64,000 nt of DNA from an uncultured Chitinophagaceae bacterium (GCA_903895845.1 CAITVK010000098.1:1-64000), one strand, 5' to 3'. Positions 1-8,880 are shown, counted from the stretch's first letter. Numbers and translations are program-made. Notes: a model not told the origin generated them from the letters alone.

Positions 1-119
1 ACTGCCGTTGAGTAAAGAACTAAAAGCTAAATATAGTACGTCAAGCTGAAACTAAAGCCTAATTATTAATCTACTGCCGAGTTTGTTCCGTCCCCCCTGC
101 TATCGTGAATACTGATGTT
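1..119 (-). repeat. attC-like site 0 (partial, type A)
   Basis: This is the right part of a cassette boundary palindrome, cut by the window edge. It is nearly identical to the right part of the sites ending at 1646 and 13778. GTT lies at 117-119 and is followed by GGCTG, which pairs with CAGCC before the AAC at 1459. The stop codon of the neighbouring gene (125-127) lies 5 bp beyond it. Confidence 0.8.
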
Positions 120-124
120 GGCTG

Positions 125-619
125 TCAGTCCTTTATTCGCTCGATGAATTTTGTAATGTCATATTGATGTAGAAGTCCCATATTCTTTTGGGAAACGTTC
201 ACTCCCCATTCAGGTTTACTTTTTTGTCCTTCTTTTTCATAATTTCTATCTTTCAATAATTCATTAGGTGATAACCAAGCATTTGAAGGGATAAAATAGA
301 TTGTCGGCATTTTATGATTGTCTAAAAGCACAAGTGCTAAATACAGATTATCTCTTAATTCATTCTTCCAAGTCTCTTTTGAAACATAAACATACCCTGT
401 ATTTGTGCGTATGGTTTTGACTTGAATATCTATATGCTTATTATTGTCTAATCGAAGGATAAAGTCAATACCCTTGTCGTCAACATCATTATAATATGTA
501 TCGAAGCCTGAAAGGGTAAGCCAAATCTTTACCCAATACTCACCAATTCTGCCAATTTGTAAATGGGATAGGTTGTCAAATGTGAAATTATCAAAACTTT
601 GTATCATTTTATTTTTCAT
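125..619 (-). CDS. DUF4365-like PD-(D/E)xK nuclease-fold protein
   Basis: The 164-residue protein has a pattern typical of restriction-endonuclease-like folds. A glutamate sits in an early helix (GEYW, E27), an aspartate follows in DDKGID (D52), and then comes IQVK (Q66, K68). DUF4365-type proteins share this order (E, GxD, QxK) and are often found in defence or mobile loci. Catalysis is inferred from the pattern only. The start overlaps the end of the upstream gene by 11 bp, so translation is probably coupled. It is the last gene of a three-gene cassette and its stop lies a few bases from site 0. The target is unknown; a role in DNA restriction is one possibility. Confidence 0.6.
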   Translation of the reverse strand: MKNKMIQSFDNFTFDNLSHLQIGRIGEYWVKIWLTLSGFDTYYNDVDDKGIDFILRLDNNKHIDIQVKTIRTNTGYVYVSKETWKNELRDNLYLALVLLDNHKMPTIYFIPSNAWLSPNELLKDRNYEKEGQKSKPEWGVNVSQKNMGLLHQYDITKFIERIKD

Positions 620-881
620 TTAAGTAGTCTTTCCAGCAATCTTCAAACTCTCTTTGATGGAGTTGTGCAGTTTCAAAATCGGGATATTCTTTAGTAATTG
701 TTTCAATAATTTCCGACTTTTCTATTTCGTTAGTAAAAGGATTTTTCGTGTACTCAATTCTTGAATTGTATTCTATTGTCAAAACATTAGGGTTGCCAAT
801 ATTGCTGTAGTTATTGAGCTTTATCGCTCTTATTCTGTTAAGATCAACCGTCAGCGATGAAATAGTTATTATTCTGTCCAT
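609..881 (-). CDS. Small hypothetical cassette protein
   Basis: A 90-residue protein with no recognised domain. The N-terminal half looks beta-rich (MDRIITISSLTVDL, then IRAIKL), and the C-terminal 25 residues are charged and probably helical. It has no signal peptide or membrane segment and is likely cytoplasmic. It overlaps the downstream nuclease-like gene by 11 bp and starts 12 bp after the lipoprotein gene at 894-1424, so the three genes form one compact unit inside a single cassette. A partner role for the nuclease-like protein is possible but unsupported. Confidence 0.6.
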   Translation of the reverse strand: MDRIITISSLTVDLNRIRAIKLNNYSNIGNPNVLTIEYNSRIEYTKNPFTNEIEKSEIIETITKEYPDFETAQLHQREFEDCWKDYLNEK

Positions 882-893
882 AGTAAAGTTTAA

Positions 894-1424
894 TTATCTT
901 TTTTGCGCAACAAATACCTTGAAACCAATTTCCCCCGGTTCTGTCATTGGAATTTCTTTAGTAATGATATTATATTTATCTGATGCGTATTGGTATTCCT
1001 GCCCACCGTAATCATTTTTCATTTCGTTAGTCACTTTAAATTGTGCTGCAGTAATTTCTCGAGATATGTCTAAATAATGGTTCTTGCTATAAGTTAAATA
1101 CTCAATAATGAATTGCTTGTATTTATAAGTTATCATTTCTTTGCTCTTCTCATCGTTGATTTTCATAAAAAACATTTCCTCATCGTCAGCTCCCTTAAAT
1201 TTCCAATTCGTATTTATACTGTCTAAATAACTTATTATAGTAGACTTATTTAATCCATCTTGGTCTATAAGAGACAAAAGGTCTGAAAGGCTTAGAAATA
1301 TTTTAGGTTTAATTGTGTCATTCTTCTTGCTTTCAATCTGTGTTTGTGACTGATTGTTATTGCTATTATTGCAAGCAAAAATTGTCAACAATAATCCAAA
1401 TAAAGTTAATTGTCTAATTCTCAT
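894..1424 (-). CDS. Hypothetical lipoprotein in cassette
   Basis: A 176-residue protein with a lipoprotein signal peptide: a short basic start, a hydrophobic stretch, then LTIFAC with the lipidated cysteine at about residue 18. An Asn/Ser/Gln-rich linker follows. The mature part is acidic and mixed alpha/beta with no domain that I recognise. The start codon lies about 35 bp inside the cassette from the AAC at 1459-1461, the usual position for the first gene of an integron cassette. It is the first gene of three in this cassette. It is probably anchored in the outer membrane or the periplasmic face of the inner membrane. Confidence 0.65.
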   Translation of the reverse strand: MRIRQLTLFGLLLTIFACNNSNNNQSQTQIESKKNDTIKPKIFLSLSDLLSLIDQDGLNKSTIISYLDSINTNWKFKGADDEEMFFMKINDEKSKEMITYKYKQFIIEYLTYSKNHYLDISREITAAQFKVTNEMKNDYGGQEYQYASDKYNIITKEIPMTEPGEIGFKVFVAQKR

Positions 1425-1452
1425 TTTTTATTTTTTATGCTACGTTAGGATT

Positions 1453-1650
1453 GCAGCCAACGAGCAGGTATTTGCGATGGCAGGGCAATAGTGTTCCGTC
1501 CGCCGACGACTGAAGCCCAATTGAAATACTACTGTTGAGTAAAGAACTAAAAGCCAAATATAGTACGTCAAGCTGGAACTAAAGCTAAATTATTATTCTA
1601 CTGACGAGTTTGTTCCGTCACCCCTGCTATCGTGAATACTGATGTTAGCC
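1453..1650 (-). repeat. attC-like site 1 (type A)
   Basis: AAC lies at 1459-1461 and GTT at 1644-1646 (188 bp). The arms AACGAGCAGGTATTTGCG and CGTGAATACTGATGTT pair, with two extra bases on the left arm. The outer flank GCAGCC matches site 0, and GTTAGCCA matches the left flank of site 2. Confidence 0.85.
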
Positions 1651-1654
1651 ATCG

Positions 1655-2347
1655 TTATATTGCAATTCCATTTTGACTAGCAAATGCTATTATGTCACTA
1701 GCTGGAACCCATAATGCAATTGCCATTCTTGTCGAGTTAGTATTTTCTCCTTGTGGTTTGTCATTAATAGAGGCTACATGCAAACCAAATACTTCCCCTG
1801 TTTCAAAAAAGCCAGGACAGCCACTTGAACCACCATACATCAGTGAGTCTGTCTCATAAAAGTCAAGAGATAGGTTAGTCGCTGGATTTAGACTACGTTG
1901 AAATGCTGAAATATTTGCTCCTTGGAAACGTTCAACTAAGTTATATGTATAACCATTGTTCGTGAATGTAACAGTTGCTAATGGAAAACCTAGAGAACCA
2001 ACAGACCTCCCAATTTCTGCTCTGTTTGGATGTAGTGTCAAACAATCAGCAGAGGACGGATTTGTAATTCTCAGTAAAGCAATATCTCTGACCTTATCTT
2101 CAGCTATCAATGTTGCCTGTGAAAAAGGCTGTCCAATATCGGGTGTTCTAATTACTTGAATTGAACTGTGTAATGGGTCATTATGTTTATTATTTTGATG
2201 AATTACATGTGCGGCAGTTACTATGATTTCTGGCGCAATCATAAAAGCTGTCCCATTGCCGTAATTTACTTGATTTACCCCTATTTGAGATAAACCTAAA
2301 ATCCCATAAATTGAATTTCTATTCTGTTTGCAAGATTGTCTAAACAT
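1655..2347 (-). CDS. Trypsin-like (V8-type) serine protease
   Basis: A 230-residue protein of the trypsin-like peptidase fold. The catalytic triad is visible: His47 in TAAHVIH, Asp88 in RDIALLRI, and Ser175 in GGSSGCP (GxSGxP). SLGFP precedes the serine region, as in V8/HtrA relatives. There is no PDZ domain, and the length fits a bare protease domain. No signal peptide is evident, so it may act in the cytoplasm, like the protease effectors found in some defence systems, but this is inference. The start ATG is about 24 bp from the AAC of site 2, and the stop lies 9 bp from the GTT of site 1. It is a classic single-gene cassette. Confidence 0.8.
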   Translation of the reverse strand: MFRQSCKQNRNSIYGILGLSQIGVNQVNYGNGTAFMIAPEIIVTAAHVIHQNNKHNDPLHSSIQVIRTPDIGQPFSQATLIAEDKVRDIALLRITNPSSADCLTLHPNRAEIGRSVGSLGFPLATVTFTNNGYTYNLVERFQGANISAFQRSLNPATNLSLDFYETDSLMYGGSSGCPGFFETGEVFGLHVASINDKPQGENTNSTRMAIALWVPASDIIAFASQNGIAI

Positions 2348-2366
2348 TATGATGTGTTTTAATGGT

Positions 2367-2569
2367 GGCTAACGAATGAGTGTTTGGGAAGGTGCTTGAC
2401 AAGAATGTTCGGTCTGCCGATGGACAATTGCTTAATTCTTGTTCAATTGCTCAATTCTTGCTCTACTGTCCCATAATGTCAGGTCACCCGAAACAAAAGC
2501 TTAAAGAAAGCAAAATTGCTGAATTTCTTCCGTCTGCAAGCACTTTCCTAAACACTTTTGTTGGCTGCC
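2367..2569 (-). repeat. attC-like site 2 (type B)
   Basis: AAC lies at 2371-2373 and GTT at 2560-2562 (192 bp). The arms AGTGTTTGGGAAGGTGCTTG and CAAGCACTTTCCTAAACACT pair almost throughout. The left arm carries two extra bases next to AAC. The outer flank TGGCTAAC matches GTTAGCCA of site 1. A plus-strand open frame across the site is a by-product of the palindrome. Confidence 0.85.
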
Positions 2570-2573
2570 GTTT

Positions 2574-3233
2574 TTATTCGATGTCACTGTTTAGTAAGTC
2601 CATAAATTCTATGTCGGTTATGTCCAAACTTTTAATAACCTCTGTCTGCTTTAAAATAGCATTTGCATAGTTCATAGCTGTTTCAAATTGTCCTTTTTTT
2701 ATTTCACTTGGGCTGTCAAAACTTGTGTCTGTCCAATTAACGTAAAAGCCTTTATTTTTTGTATCATTTGCACTTTTTAACCATTCAAAAAATGACAGTC
2801 TTTCTGTTTCTGGGATATTTATTTCACTGTAAGCCACGTTGAAAAAGCATCCCCATTCTTTAAATCTATTCTTCTCAATTGCCAAATGCTTTTCTGTCAA
2901 TTCTTGTCCTGTCACCTTATGAAAAATATAGTCCTGAAAGTCTGTAGCAAATTCTGTTGAAATTGATTGTTGAAATTCTTTTATTAAATTGTGTTTTTTA
3001 AGATGGTCTCTAAATATTGAATTTCGATTTGTAGGATTAACCTCCTTGTCTGCAAAAACTTTATCATCTGAAAAGTGAGTTAAAACAACTTGATATTTTA
3101 TTAACTCTTCAATTCCTAAAATTAAATGTGAAATTGCAAAACCAAATGAACAATTGTCTGCCAAAAGTTTTGCAGATTCAATGTGTAATAGTCCATTGTC
3201 AAATATCTTATTGTATTTATCTCTGTCTGTCAT
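2574..3233 (-). CDS. AbiV-like abortive infection protein
   Basis: A 219-residue, mainly helical protein that resembles the AbiV family. Near the N-terminus an A-x-L-L helix is followed by a second helix with GIEELIKYQ (E42, E43, K46), the EExxK signature of this HEPN-related fold. A downstream FRDHLKKH (D76, H77) matches the conserved DHK-type motif. AbiV proteins block phage protein synthesis in Lactococcus; that role is inferred here from family likeness. It is a single-gene cassette, and the stop codon is 12 bp from the GTT of site 2. The upstream boundary is the eroded site 3, so this cassette may no longer be excisable from that side. Confidence 0.65.
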   Translation of the reverse strand: MTDRDKYNKIFDNGLLHIESAKLLADNCSFGFAISHLILGIEELIKYQVVLTHFSDDKVFADKEVNPTNRNSIFRDHLKKHNLIKEFQQSISTEFATDFQDYIFHKVTGQELTEKHLAIEKNRFKEWGCFFNVAYSEINIPETERLSFFEWLKSANDTKNKGFYVNWTDTSFDSPSEIKKGQFETAMNYANAILKQTEVIKSLDITDIEFMDLLNSDIE

Positions 3234-3238
3234 AAAAT

Positions 3239-3399
3239 GGCTGCCATTGAATGAGTTTTTGTGAAGGGGCTTGACAAGAATGTTTCGTCTGCCGATGATA
3301 ATTGCTTAATAAATGCTCCATTGTTCCTTATTATTAGGTCTGACGAAACAATTGCTGAATTTATTCCGTCTGCTCCCATTTCTGATACTGAAGTGGTTA
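3239..3399 (-). repeat. Degenerate attC-like site 3 (type B remnant)
   Basis: Related to sites 2 and 4, but AAC has become ATT (GCCATTGAATGAG) and the right arm no longer matches. The core TTGACAAGAATG and the TTCCGTCTGC element remain. The right end near GGTTAC (3396) coincides with the stop codon of the next gene. The loss of AAC suggests an inactive junction. Confidence 0.6.
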
Positions 3400-3912
3400 C
3401 TTTACTGCTTTCATGACTTTATTTCTCGCAGTATTCGCATTTTGCATTGCTCCAGCTCCTTCAAATTCAAAAATTGTTTCGTTGTCAAATCTTCCGTCAT
3501 TCCATTCAATTGTTAAATACGCTAATTCGTTTTTTTTCTTTTTTTTCCAAGCAAATGCGAAAATTCCTGTTAATAGCAATCTACCAACTGTCACTCTTTT
3601 TTCAACTGATGATTGGTCTTCTACTAAAACATTTTTAATAGATGTATTATCTATATATGCTTTCTTAACAGGTAATGCCATTGGAACTTCTACCATAATT
3701 TCAAGTTTGTTGTCCTTAGGAAAAATAAAAGTTTTTGGAATAGATTCATTAATGTCTGGATGTCCCCCGACATATTTGCCCGTTTGGATTTTTGACTCAA
3801 TGTCGTAGCCTAAATCTTTTAGTTTCACTTGGTTCTCTTTTTGTTTTTTAGAACCCTTTGCCACAATGATGGCAAATAGAATAATGCAAATAAGTACAAT
3901 TGTCCAAAACAT
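3397..3912 (-). CDS. Hypothetical membrane-anchored protein
   Basis: A 171-residue protein with one N-terminal membrane segment (about residues 3-19). A basic Lys/Gln-rich stretch follows, then a mixed beta region. A second hydrophobic patch (LLLTGIFAFAW, about residue 115) is followed by five lysines, and YLTIEWNDG-like strands and a short C-terminal helix close the protein. The topology suggests a soluble domain, perhaps PH-like, held at the membrane; I do not recognise a named family. The stop codon lies inside the eroded right end of site 3. It is a single-gene cassette between sites 3 and 4. Confidence 0.6.
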   Translation of the reverse strand: MFWTIVLICIILFAIIVAKGSKKQKENQVKLKDLGYDIESKIQTGKYVGGHPDINESIPKTFIFPKDNKLEIMVEVPMALPVKKAYIDNTSIKNVLVEDQSSVEKRVTVGRLLLTGIFAFAWKKKKKNELAYLTIEWNDGRFDNETIFEFEGAGAMQNANTARNKVMKAVK

Positions 3913-3990
3913 AATTTAACTTTTTTTAGTTATGCTTACTCTGTTAAAAGATTTTCAGCTTACTCTTTATGCTTATTATCAACTGAAATG

Positions 3991-4195
3991 GCAGCCAACG
4001 AATGAGTGTTTGGGAAGGTGCTTGACAAGAATGTTCGGTCTGCCGATGTACAATTGCTTAATTCTTGTTCCACTGCTTAATTCTTGCTCTATTGTCTCAT
4101 AGTGTTACGTCTGCCGAAACTACTGCTAAAAGAAAGCAGAATTGCTGAATTTCTTCCGTCTGCAAGCACTTTCCTAAACACTTTTGTTATCGGCT
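3991..4195 (-). repeat. attC-like site 4 (type B)
   Basis: AAC lies at 3997-3999 and GTT at 4186-4188 (190 bp). The right outer flank is GTTATCGGC rather than GTTGGCTGC. The left flank of the next site is the exact complement (GCCGATAAC at 7021). This compensating change shows that the end bases belong to one cassette. Confidence 0.85.
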
Positions 4196-4202
4196 GTACA
4201 AG

Positions 4203-4766
4203 TCAGTCTTCAAATATGTCAAAGCGCATCGCACTCTTTGAAGCTAGGAAGTCTGTTGAAAAATTTTTAGACTTTATGTTGTAATTTATACAAGCCTGTG
4301 CTAGTAGCTTACAAAAGTCCAAGTTGTGTTTTGTTGTTTCTACATTATGATAATCAGTAATTTTATAAATTTGACCACCGATAGTAATAGCTTCTTCCGT
4401 CAACTCTAAATTTGATTCATTTTTTGATTCAATCAACATATGAACCAATTCATGTATAATGATTGTGTCTAAATCTATTGGGTTTGAATTTAAAACAATA
4501 TCAGATAATAGAAGCAAATCGGCTTCAATTTGTGTTTGCAGTTTACTTTTAATGTCTACCAAATACCCTGCTTTTGAATCAAAATATTTATTATTGGATT
4601 TTTCCAATATATCGTCAAAAGTTTCTCCTTCTTTTAGCAAGTAACGTCTATTGAGTGTATCAATTTCAAAAACTACTATTTGCTTTTCATTTATTGTCAA
4701 ATAATTCTCAAAGTCAAATCCTAATGCTAGATTTGATAAATAAGATACTCTTTTTAAGATTGTCAT
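4203..4766 (-). CDS. Putative zinc metallopeptidase-like protein (HExxH)
   Basis: A 187-residue protein with HELVH at residues 105-109, the zinc-binding and catalytic signature of gluzincin-like metallopeptidases. A glutamate-rich helix follows (LTEEAITIGG, about 122-131) that could supply the third ligand. There is no signal peptide, so it may be cytoplasmic, as in ImmA/IrrE or SprT-like proteins; it is not clearly a member of either. It is the last of three genes in the cassette that spans about 3999-7028, and the stop is 15 bp from the GTT of site 4. The substrate is unknown. Confidence 0.6.
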   Translation of the reverse strand: MTILKRVSYLSNLALGFDFENYLTINEKQIVVFEIDTLNRRYLLKEGETFDDILEKSNNKYFDSKAGYLVDIKSKLQTQIEADLLLLSDIVLNSNPIDLDTIIIHELVHMLIESKNESNLELTEEAITIGGQIYKITDYHNVETTKHNLDFCKLLAQACINYNIKSKNFSTDFLASKSAMRFDIFED

Positions 4767-4828
4767 TTTTTAAATTTTAAAAGTTGATAGTAAAGTACAG
4801 CTATTTTAATATTGGATTTTAAGTACTT

Positions 4829-6160
4829 CTAATTTGGAGTAACATCTTTATTTTGTGAATAATCTGCTTGGTTACTTATTTTGCCATTATTATCAAAAGT
4901 TATTACGCCTGTAATATGATAAGTAAACTCTTTAAGAGTATTTTTATTTTGAATTTTTAATGAGATTTCATACTCAAAATTGTTAGTATTTATTTTTTTA
5001 AAATTAAATACTCTATACTCCTTAGCTTTCCATTTGTTATTGTAATTCGTAAGTCGGTTACTTATTTGAGATTTATTTAAAAGTTCTCCATAGTAGCTAC
5101 AACTTTCCGAATAAAAATCAACTTCTTTATTCACATCTCCGGATATACTTGCATCCATCATAGATTGATAAAGTGACCTGAATCCTGATATGCCGTCAAT
5201 GTCAGGATTGTCATTTTGCCTTGTTGAATTGATCTGATTAGTTGAATTATCCCAAATAACTTCAAGTGTTTCAAGATTAAGTTTGCCAGTATTATTAACA
5301 AAACCACCTGTTGAATCATGACCACTAGACATAATTACCGCCTCTTTGCCATTGATATTTGTTATTTCATAATCCAAGATATTTGAAGATTTAGTATTTA
5401 AATTATATAATACTGATTCGCCATGTGAGCCATAATGAATTGAATTAATAACTAAGTTATTTGTGAGGAAAATATGATGCTTCCATCCATTTTCAAATTC
5501 AATTACGATATAGCTATTGTAGTAGTTTGATTTTGGATTTTTAACCCCATTTTCTTCAGAACCAGAAACATTAAGTTTAATTGAAGTATCAGATATGCTG
5601 TAATTTTTAGTCTCAAAACTTATCCTTGAATTATCCAAATTAAAATCATATCCTGTTGCTTTCTTTAACCATTCGTTTAAAGAGGCTCCGTTTACTAGCT
5701 TACTTGAATCTACCCTAGTTGAATCATTTGCTATTTTGTTTTCAATGGATTTGTCAATGGACTTTGATGAAAATATTACTCCCCATGTTAGTAGCAATAA
5801 TCCTATTATTGAGAACAAATAAACCAATAGTTTATTTGGTTTTTGTTTGGCAGAATAAGGAGTAGTATCATTAGTACTATTTTTATTGTAATTAGATGTT
5901 GACCCATTTTCAATTATATTAACATTGACAGATGCTTTTGGTGTTATCACATTAGGCATTGCCAAACTATTAACTTTTTCAGCTTGTATAGTTGAGACAG
6001 TTTTTATTTCTGGCTTACTTGCAATAATATTTTCATCAGGGTTAAAAGAATATGCAGTGCCTAATATTTCTTTTTTAAGTTTATCAAATTCGATTTGATT
6101 TATTAACCCTTGGTCTAAGAGTTCTTTTGCTCTTTTTAATTGTAAGATTTTGTCTTCCAT
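4829..6160 (-). CDS. SHOCT-domain single-pass membrane protein
   Basis: A 443-residue protein. Residues 1-33 form a SHOCT-type helical hairpin (LKRAKELLDQGLI, then EFDKLKKEIL). A Ser/Thr/Asn-rich linker leads to a membrane segment at about 109-130. The remaining 300 residues are probably extracytoplasmic. The C-terminal part (about 325-435) resembles SnoaL/NTF2-like folds (YQSMMDASISGDVNKEVDFY). It shares the SHOCT-linker-membrane design with its neighbour at 6192-6947, only 31 bp upstream, so the two probably form one operon and may interact. The function is unknown. Confidence 0.6.
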   Translation of the reverse strand: MEDKILQLKRAKELLDQGLINQIEFDKLKKEILGTAYSFNPDENIIASKPEIKTVSTIQAEKVNSLAMPNVITPKASVNVNIIENGSTSNYNKNSTNDTTPYSAKQKPNKLLVYLFSIIGLLLLTWGVIFSSKSIDKSIENKIANDSTRVDSSKLVNGASLNEWLKKATGYDFNLDNSRISFETKNYSISDTSIKLNVSGSEENGVKNPKSNYYNSYIVIEFENGWKHHIFLTNNLVINSIHYGSHGESVLYNLNTKSSNILDYEITNINGKEAVIMSSGHDSTGGFVNNTGKLNLETLEVIWDNSTNQINSTRQNDNPDIDGISGFRSLYQSMMDASISGDVNKEVDFYSESCSYYGELLNKSQISNRLTNYNNKWKAKEYRVFNFKKINTNNFEYEISLKIQNKNTLKEFTYHITGVITFDNNGKISNQADYSQNKDVTPN

Positions 6161-6191
6161 TTATTTGTTTTTTGGAGGAATTTAGAATTTA

Positions 6192-6947
6192 TTAATAGCA
6201 CGATGGACAGGAGCGTCTTCTCGCATTAGTGCAGCACTCAAGTGAACAAAATATGCCTATTGAATTAGGGTCTGTAGATTCATGACAGTCTACCATTTTT
6301 CCAAGGTGTGTATAATGAGAACCTGAAAAGTGTTTTCCGCAGTAACTACATACTTTACCACTATACGAATTGTTTGTTCCATCAGATGAACTTGGTTCAA
6401 CATTATTTGAACTAGGTGGAGTGCTAATTTGTGTAGAATTATTATTTTTTGATTCGTTTTTAATTATTGAACAAATTATAATAATTAAGAAAAAAACTCC
6501 TGCAAGTATTTTTTGTCCAGTCAGATTTAGAGGACTAGTTGAATTAGTGTTTTTGGGTTTAACAGGAGCTGTATTGGAAGAGGTTTTTACTTTTATCTCA
6601 GTCGCCAAATTAATTGGAGTAATGATTTTTGGAATTTCTTTAATAGTACTTTTCTTATCTCCGAATAATTCTCTCTTTAAAGCTTCAAATTCTTCTTTGT
6701 TTATAGTGTTACTTTTATATAAATCTACTAAATTCTCCAGCCCCTGTGACAATGTTTTTCCTCCTCCGTTAATTATGTTATCAATTTGGCTTCTTTCTAC
6801 TTCCGAAATTTCAGTTTCTAAAAGATATTGAATAAGTGCTTCATACCAGTCAATCTTGGTGGAATCTTGTTTTAGCTGTTTGAGTTCAGTGATTAATTCA
6901 CTTATTGATTTTCTTGAATAGTAATTGTAGTACTTGTTGTTTTCCAT
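6192..6947 (-). CDS. SHOCT-domain membrane protein with cysteine-rich C-terminus
   Basis: A 251-residue protein. The helical N-terminus is followed by a SHOCT-like segment at about 70-95 (LVDLYKSNTINKEEFEALK). A linker and one membrane segment (about 147-162) come next. The C-terminal zinc-ribbon-like domain has CSYC, a CH pair, then FCSLECC and CPSC. The cysteines suggest one or two bound zinc ions. It is the first gene of a three-gene cassette, with its start about 80 bp from the AAC of site 5. With the next gene it probably forms a membrane complex. I do not recognise the whole architecture, and no function is assigned. Confidence 0.6.
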   Translation of the reverse strand: MENNKYYNYYSRKSISELITELKQLKQDSTKIDWYEALIQYLLETEISEVERSQIDNIINGGGKTLSQGLENLVDLYKSNTINKEEFEALKRELFGDKKSTIKEIPKIITPINLATEIKVKTSSNTAPVKPKNTNSTSPLNLTGQKILAGVFFLIIIICSIIKNESKNNNSTQISTPPSSNNVEPSSSDGTNNSYSGKVCSYCGKHFSGSHYTHLGKMVDCHESTDPNSIGIFCSLECCTNARRRSCPSCY

Positions 6948-7020
6948 CTTTATTATTTAGTTTTTCAAAAAAAGCTACTTATATTGTCTAACCATTTTAT
7001 TTTTCCGAACTTTATGTATT

Positions 7021-7227
7021 GCCGATAACGAATGAGTGTTTGGGAAGGGGCTTGACAAGAATGTTCGGTCTGCCGATGACAATTGCTTAATTCTTGTTCC
7101 ACTGCTTAATTCTTATTCTATTGTTCCATAGTGTTAGGTCTGCCGAAACTATTGCCAAAAGAAAGCACTATTGCTGAATTTCTTCCGTCTGCAAGCACTT
7201 TCCTAAACACTTTTGTTGGCAGCCGCC
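7021..7227 (-). repeat. attC-like site 5 (type B)
   Basis: AAC lies at 7027-7029 and GTT at 7215-7217 (189 bp). The left flank GCCGATAAC pairs with GTTATCGGC of site 4. The right flank GTTGGCAGCCGCC pairs with GGTGGCTGCCAAC at 8896-8908 in 12 of 13 positions. Confidence 0.87.
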
Positions 7228-7241
7228 TATAGTAAGCCGTC

Positions 7242-7652
7242 TCAACGTTGAAGTAAATTGTCAAAAAAAGCTTTTCGGCTTTTCCCGAAGAATTCCTTAT
7301 AGTCCTGTGAATTTAGAGTGTAACTTTTGTCATTATTACAATAGTAACAGGACAATACACAATTTGTAGGGCTATAACCTAAACTATTGGTCATTTTATC
7401 AACCTCTAAAACAGGTCCTCGCATACCATAACCTGTCTTTCTTGTTAAGAGCTTATTTTCTTCTATCAGTTTGCGGATGTCAAAAATTGATGTTTCGCAA
7501 TAATAACACCTGAACTTTTGTTCTTTTAACTGGTTTATATACCAAGTAGCGAAAATCTCTTTTGTTGGAAAATGAGGTTTGTGTTTAGTTGAAAAAAGTT
7601 TTAATGTTCTTATCAATTCATGAGAAATGAATCTTTCAATATTATTTTCCAT
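7242..7652 (-). CDS. HNH-type endonuclease-like protein
   Basis: A protein of 136 residues from the second ATG (139 if it starts at 7661). It has the Cys-Cys-bounded HNH layout: CYYC in the middle, then EVDKMTNSLGYSPTNCVLSC with the key acidic and Asn residues, then CYYCN. Similar proteins occur in phages and in mobile loci. It probably binds zinc through the four cysteines and cuts DNA, by family analogy. The canonical HNH histidine is replaced by a V-D pair (EVDK), so activity is uncertain. The start overlaps the stop of the upstream secreted-protein gene, so the two are co-transcribed in one cassette. Confidence 0.65.
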   Translation of the reverse strand: MENNIERFISHELIRTLKLFSTKHKPHFPTKEIFATWYINQLKEQKFRCYYCETSIFDIRKLIEENKLLTRKTGYGMRGPVLEVDKMTNSLGYSPTNCVLSCYYCNNDKSYTLNSQDYKEFFGKSRKAFFDNLLQR

Positions 7653-8880
7653 TATTAACATTTTGTATTTTTATAATCTTGCCGAGTGAATTAATCTGAT
7701 ACTTTTCATTTCTACTTGATTTTTCTTTAGAAATCTTCATTGAAATTATCCCTTTTTCATCTATTGTACAAGTTGTCAAGAGGTATTCAAGTTCAGATTC
7801 GATATAACACCCAATTTCTTTAGTATCTATTATTTCACCCTCACTATTTCTAATGTTTAAATGAGCATTTAGTTGGTCGCCTAATCCATGATACTGATGT
7901 ACAAACATTTCTAACTGATATTGTTTATAACTGCATTTACCGATATAAAAGAAACTATAATCTTGTGTTAGTTCAGGATTACGATTTAAAGCTATTAACT
8001 TATTTTTCAAGGAATTTGTCAATAAATCATTTATTCTATCTGTATCATCTATTTTTTCGTATTTTGATTTGTCTGTAAGTAGGTTATTAAATAAATCTTG
8101 ACTTATCTTAAATGGAAGTGCAAATGTTTTTTTTAATCCGATTGTTTCTTCATTTGAAGTTGTCTTTACTTTATCTGCAATTTGGAAAAACTTTGAAAAA
8201 TAGTATGCTTCTGTCTTTTTCCCATCTAAACCTGTCGTTTTACCAATTGTAAAAAACTTATGGTCTACCAAAAAATCAGGATTTGGAGTTTCAATTTCGT
8301 ATAGCTTGCCACTAATATTCAATCTCGAATTTTTGTAAAAAGCAGCAGGGTAAAAACCTCTATTATCAAAATAGTTGTGAGCATAGAACAATGCCCAATC
8401 CCCGTTCTCTTTTTGCAATTTCACTTCACTATCAAACTTGATTAAGTCTTTATCTATATGATACCCATTTGTAGCAACCGCCCTTTTATAATCACTAAGT
8501 GCACCAAATATTTGGTACTGTAACCAAACACTTATTCCGTCAGCATATCTATTCCACATCTGGTTGTGTCTGTCATAATCACTATTTGGAGCAAATAGTT
8601 TATTATGGTCGTAATTAACTTCAGCAATAACGTTTCCTACATTATTATCATAAGAAACAATTATCTTAATTGGAGCAATTAAGTGAGTTACTCTTATAGT
8701 ATTAAAAGCTTCAATTAAATACTTCTTATTTGATACATCTTTAAACTTGGAAGCGTACTCATTTGAAAGCCCTTTTGTTATTATTGTGAAATCGTTACTT
8801 GTATATTGACCAAATACAACATTTCCAATCAAAAAAATTGTTGTTAATAAAGTAAACAAAGTAATTATACATTTTCTCAT
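7642..8880 (-). CDS. Hypothetical secreted protein
   Basis: A 412-residue protein with a clear signal peptide (about 1-24, ending VFGQ), exported to the periplasm or beyond. The mature part is rich in Asn, Lys and Tyr with no repeat or sorting tag, and I recognise no family. It is the first gene of its cassette: the start ATG is about 25 bp from the AAC of site 6. The downstream HNH-like gene overlaps its end by a few bases. The pairing of an exported protein with an HNH protein in one cassette is odd and may simply reflect two genes captured together. Confidence 0.6.
   Translation of the reverse strand: MRKCIITLFTLLTTIFLIGNVVFGQYTSNDFTIITKGLSNEYASKFKDVSNKKYLIEAFNTIRVTHLIAPIKIIVSYDNNVGNVIAEVNYDHNKLFAPNSDYDRHNQMWNRYADGISVWLQYQIFGALSDYKRAVATNGYHIDKDLIKFDSEVKLQKENGDWALFYAHNYFDNRGFYPAAFYKNSRLNISGKLYEIETPNPDFLVDHKFFTIGKTTGLDGKKTEAYYFSKFFQIADKVKTTSNEETIGLKKTFALPFKISQDLFNNLLTDKSKYEKIDDTDRINDLLTNSLKNKLIALNRNPELTQDYSFFYIGKCSYKQYQLEMFVHQYHGLGDQLNAHLNIRNSEGEIIDTKEIGCYIESELEYLLTTCTIDEKGIISMKISKEKSSRNEKYQINSLGKIIKIQNVNNGK

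Noticed and set aside
2380-2670. Plus-strand open frames across the palindromic sites
   Set aside because: They lie in recombination sites and on the opposite strand of cassette genes; they result from the palindrome sequence.
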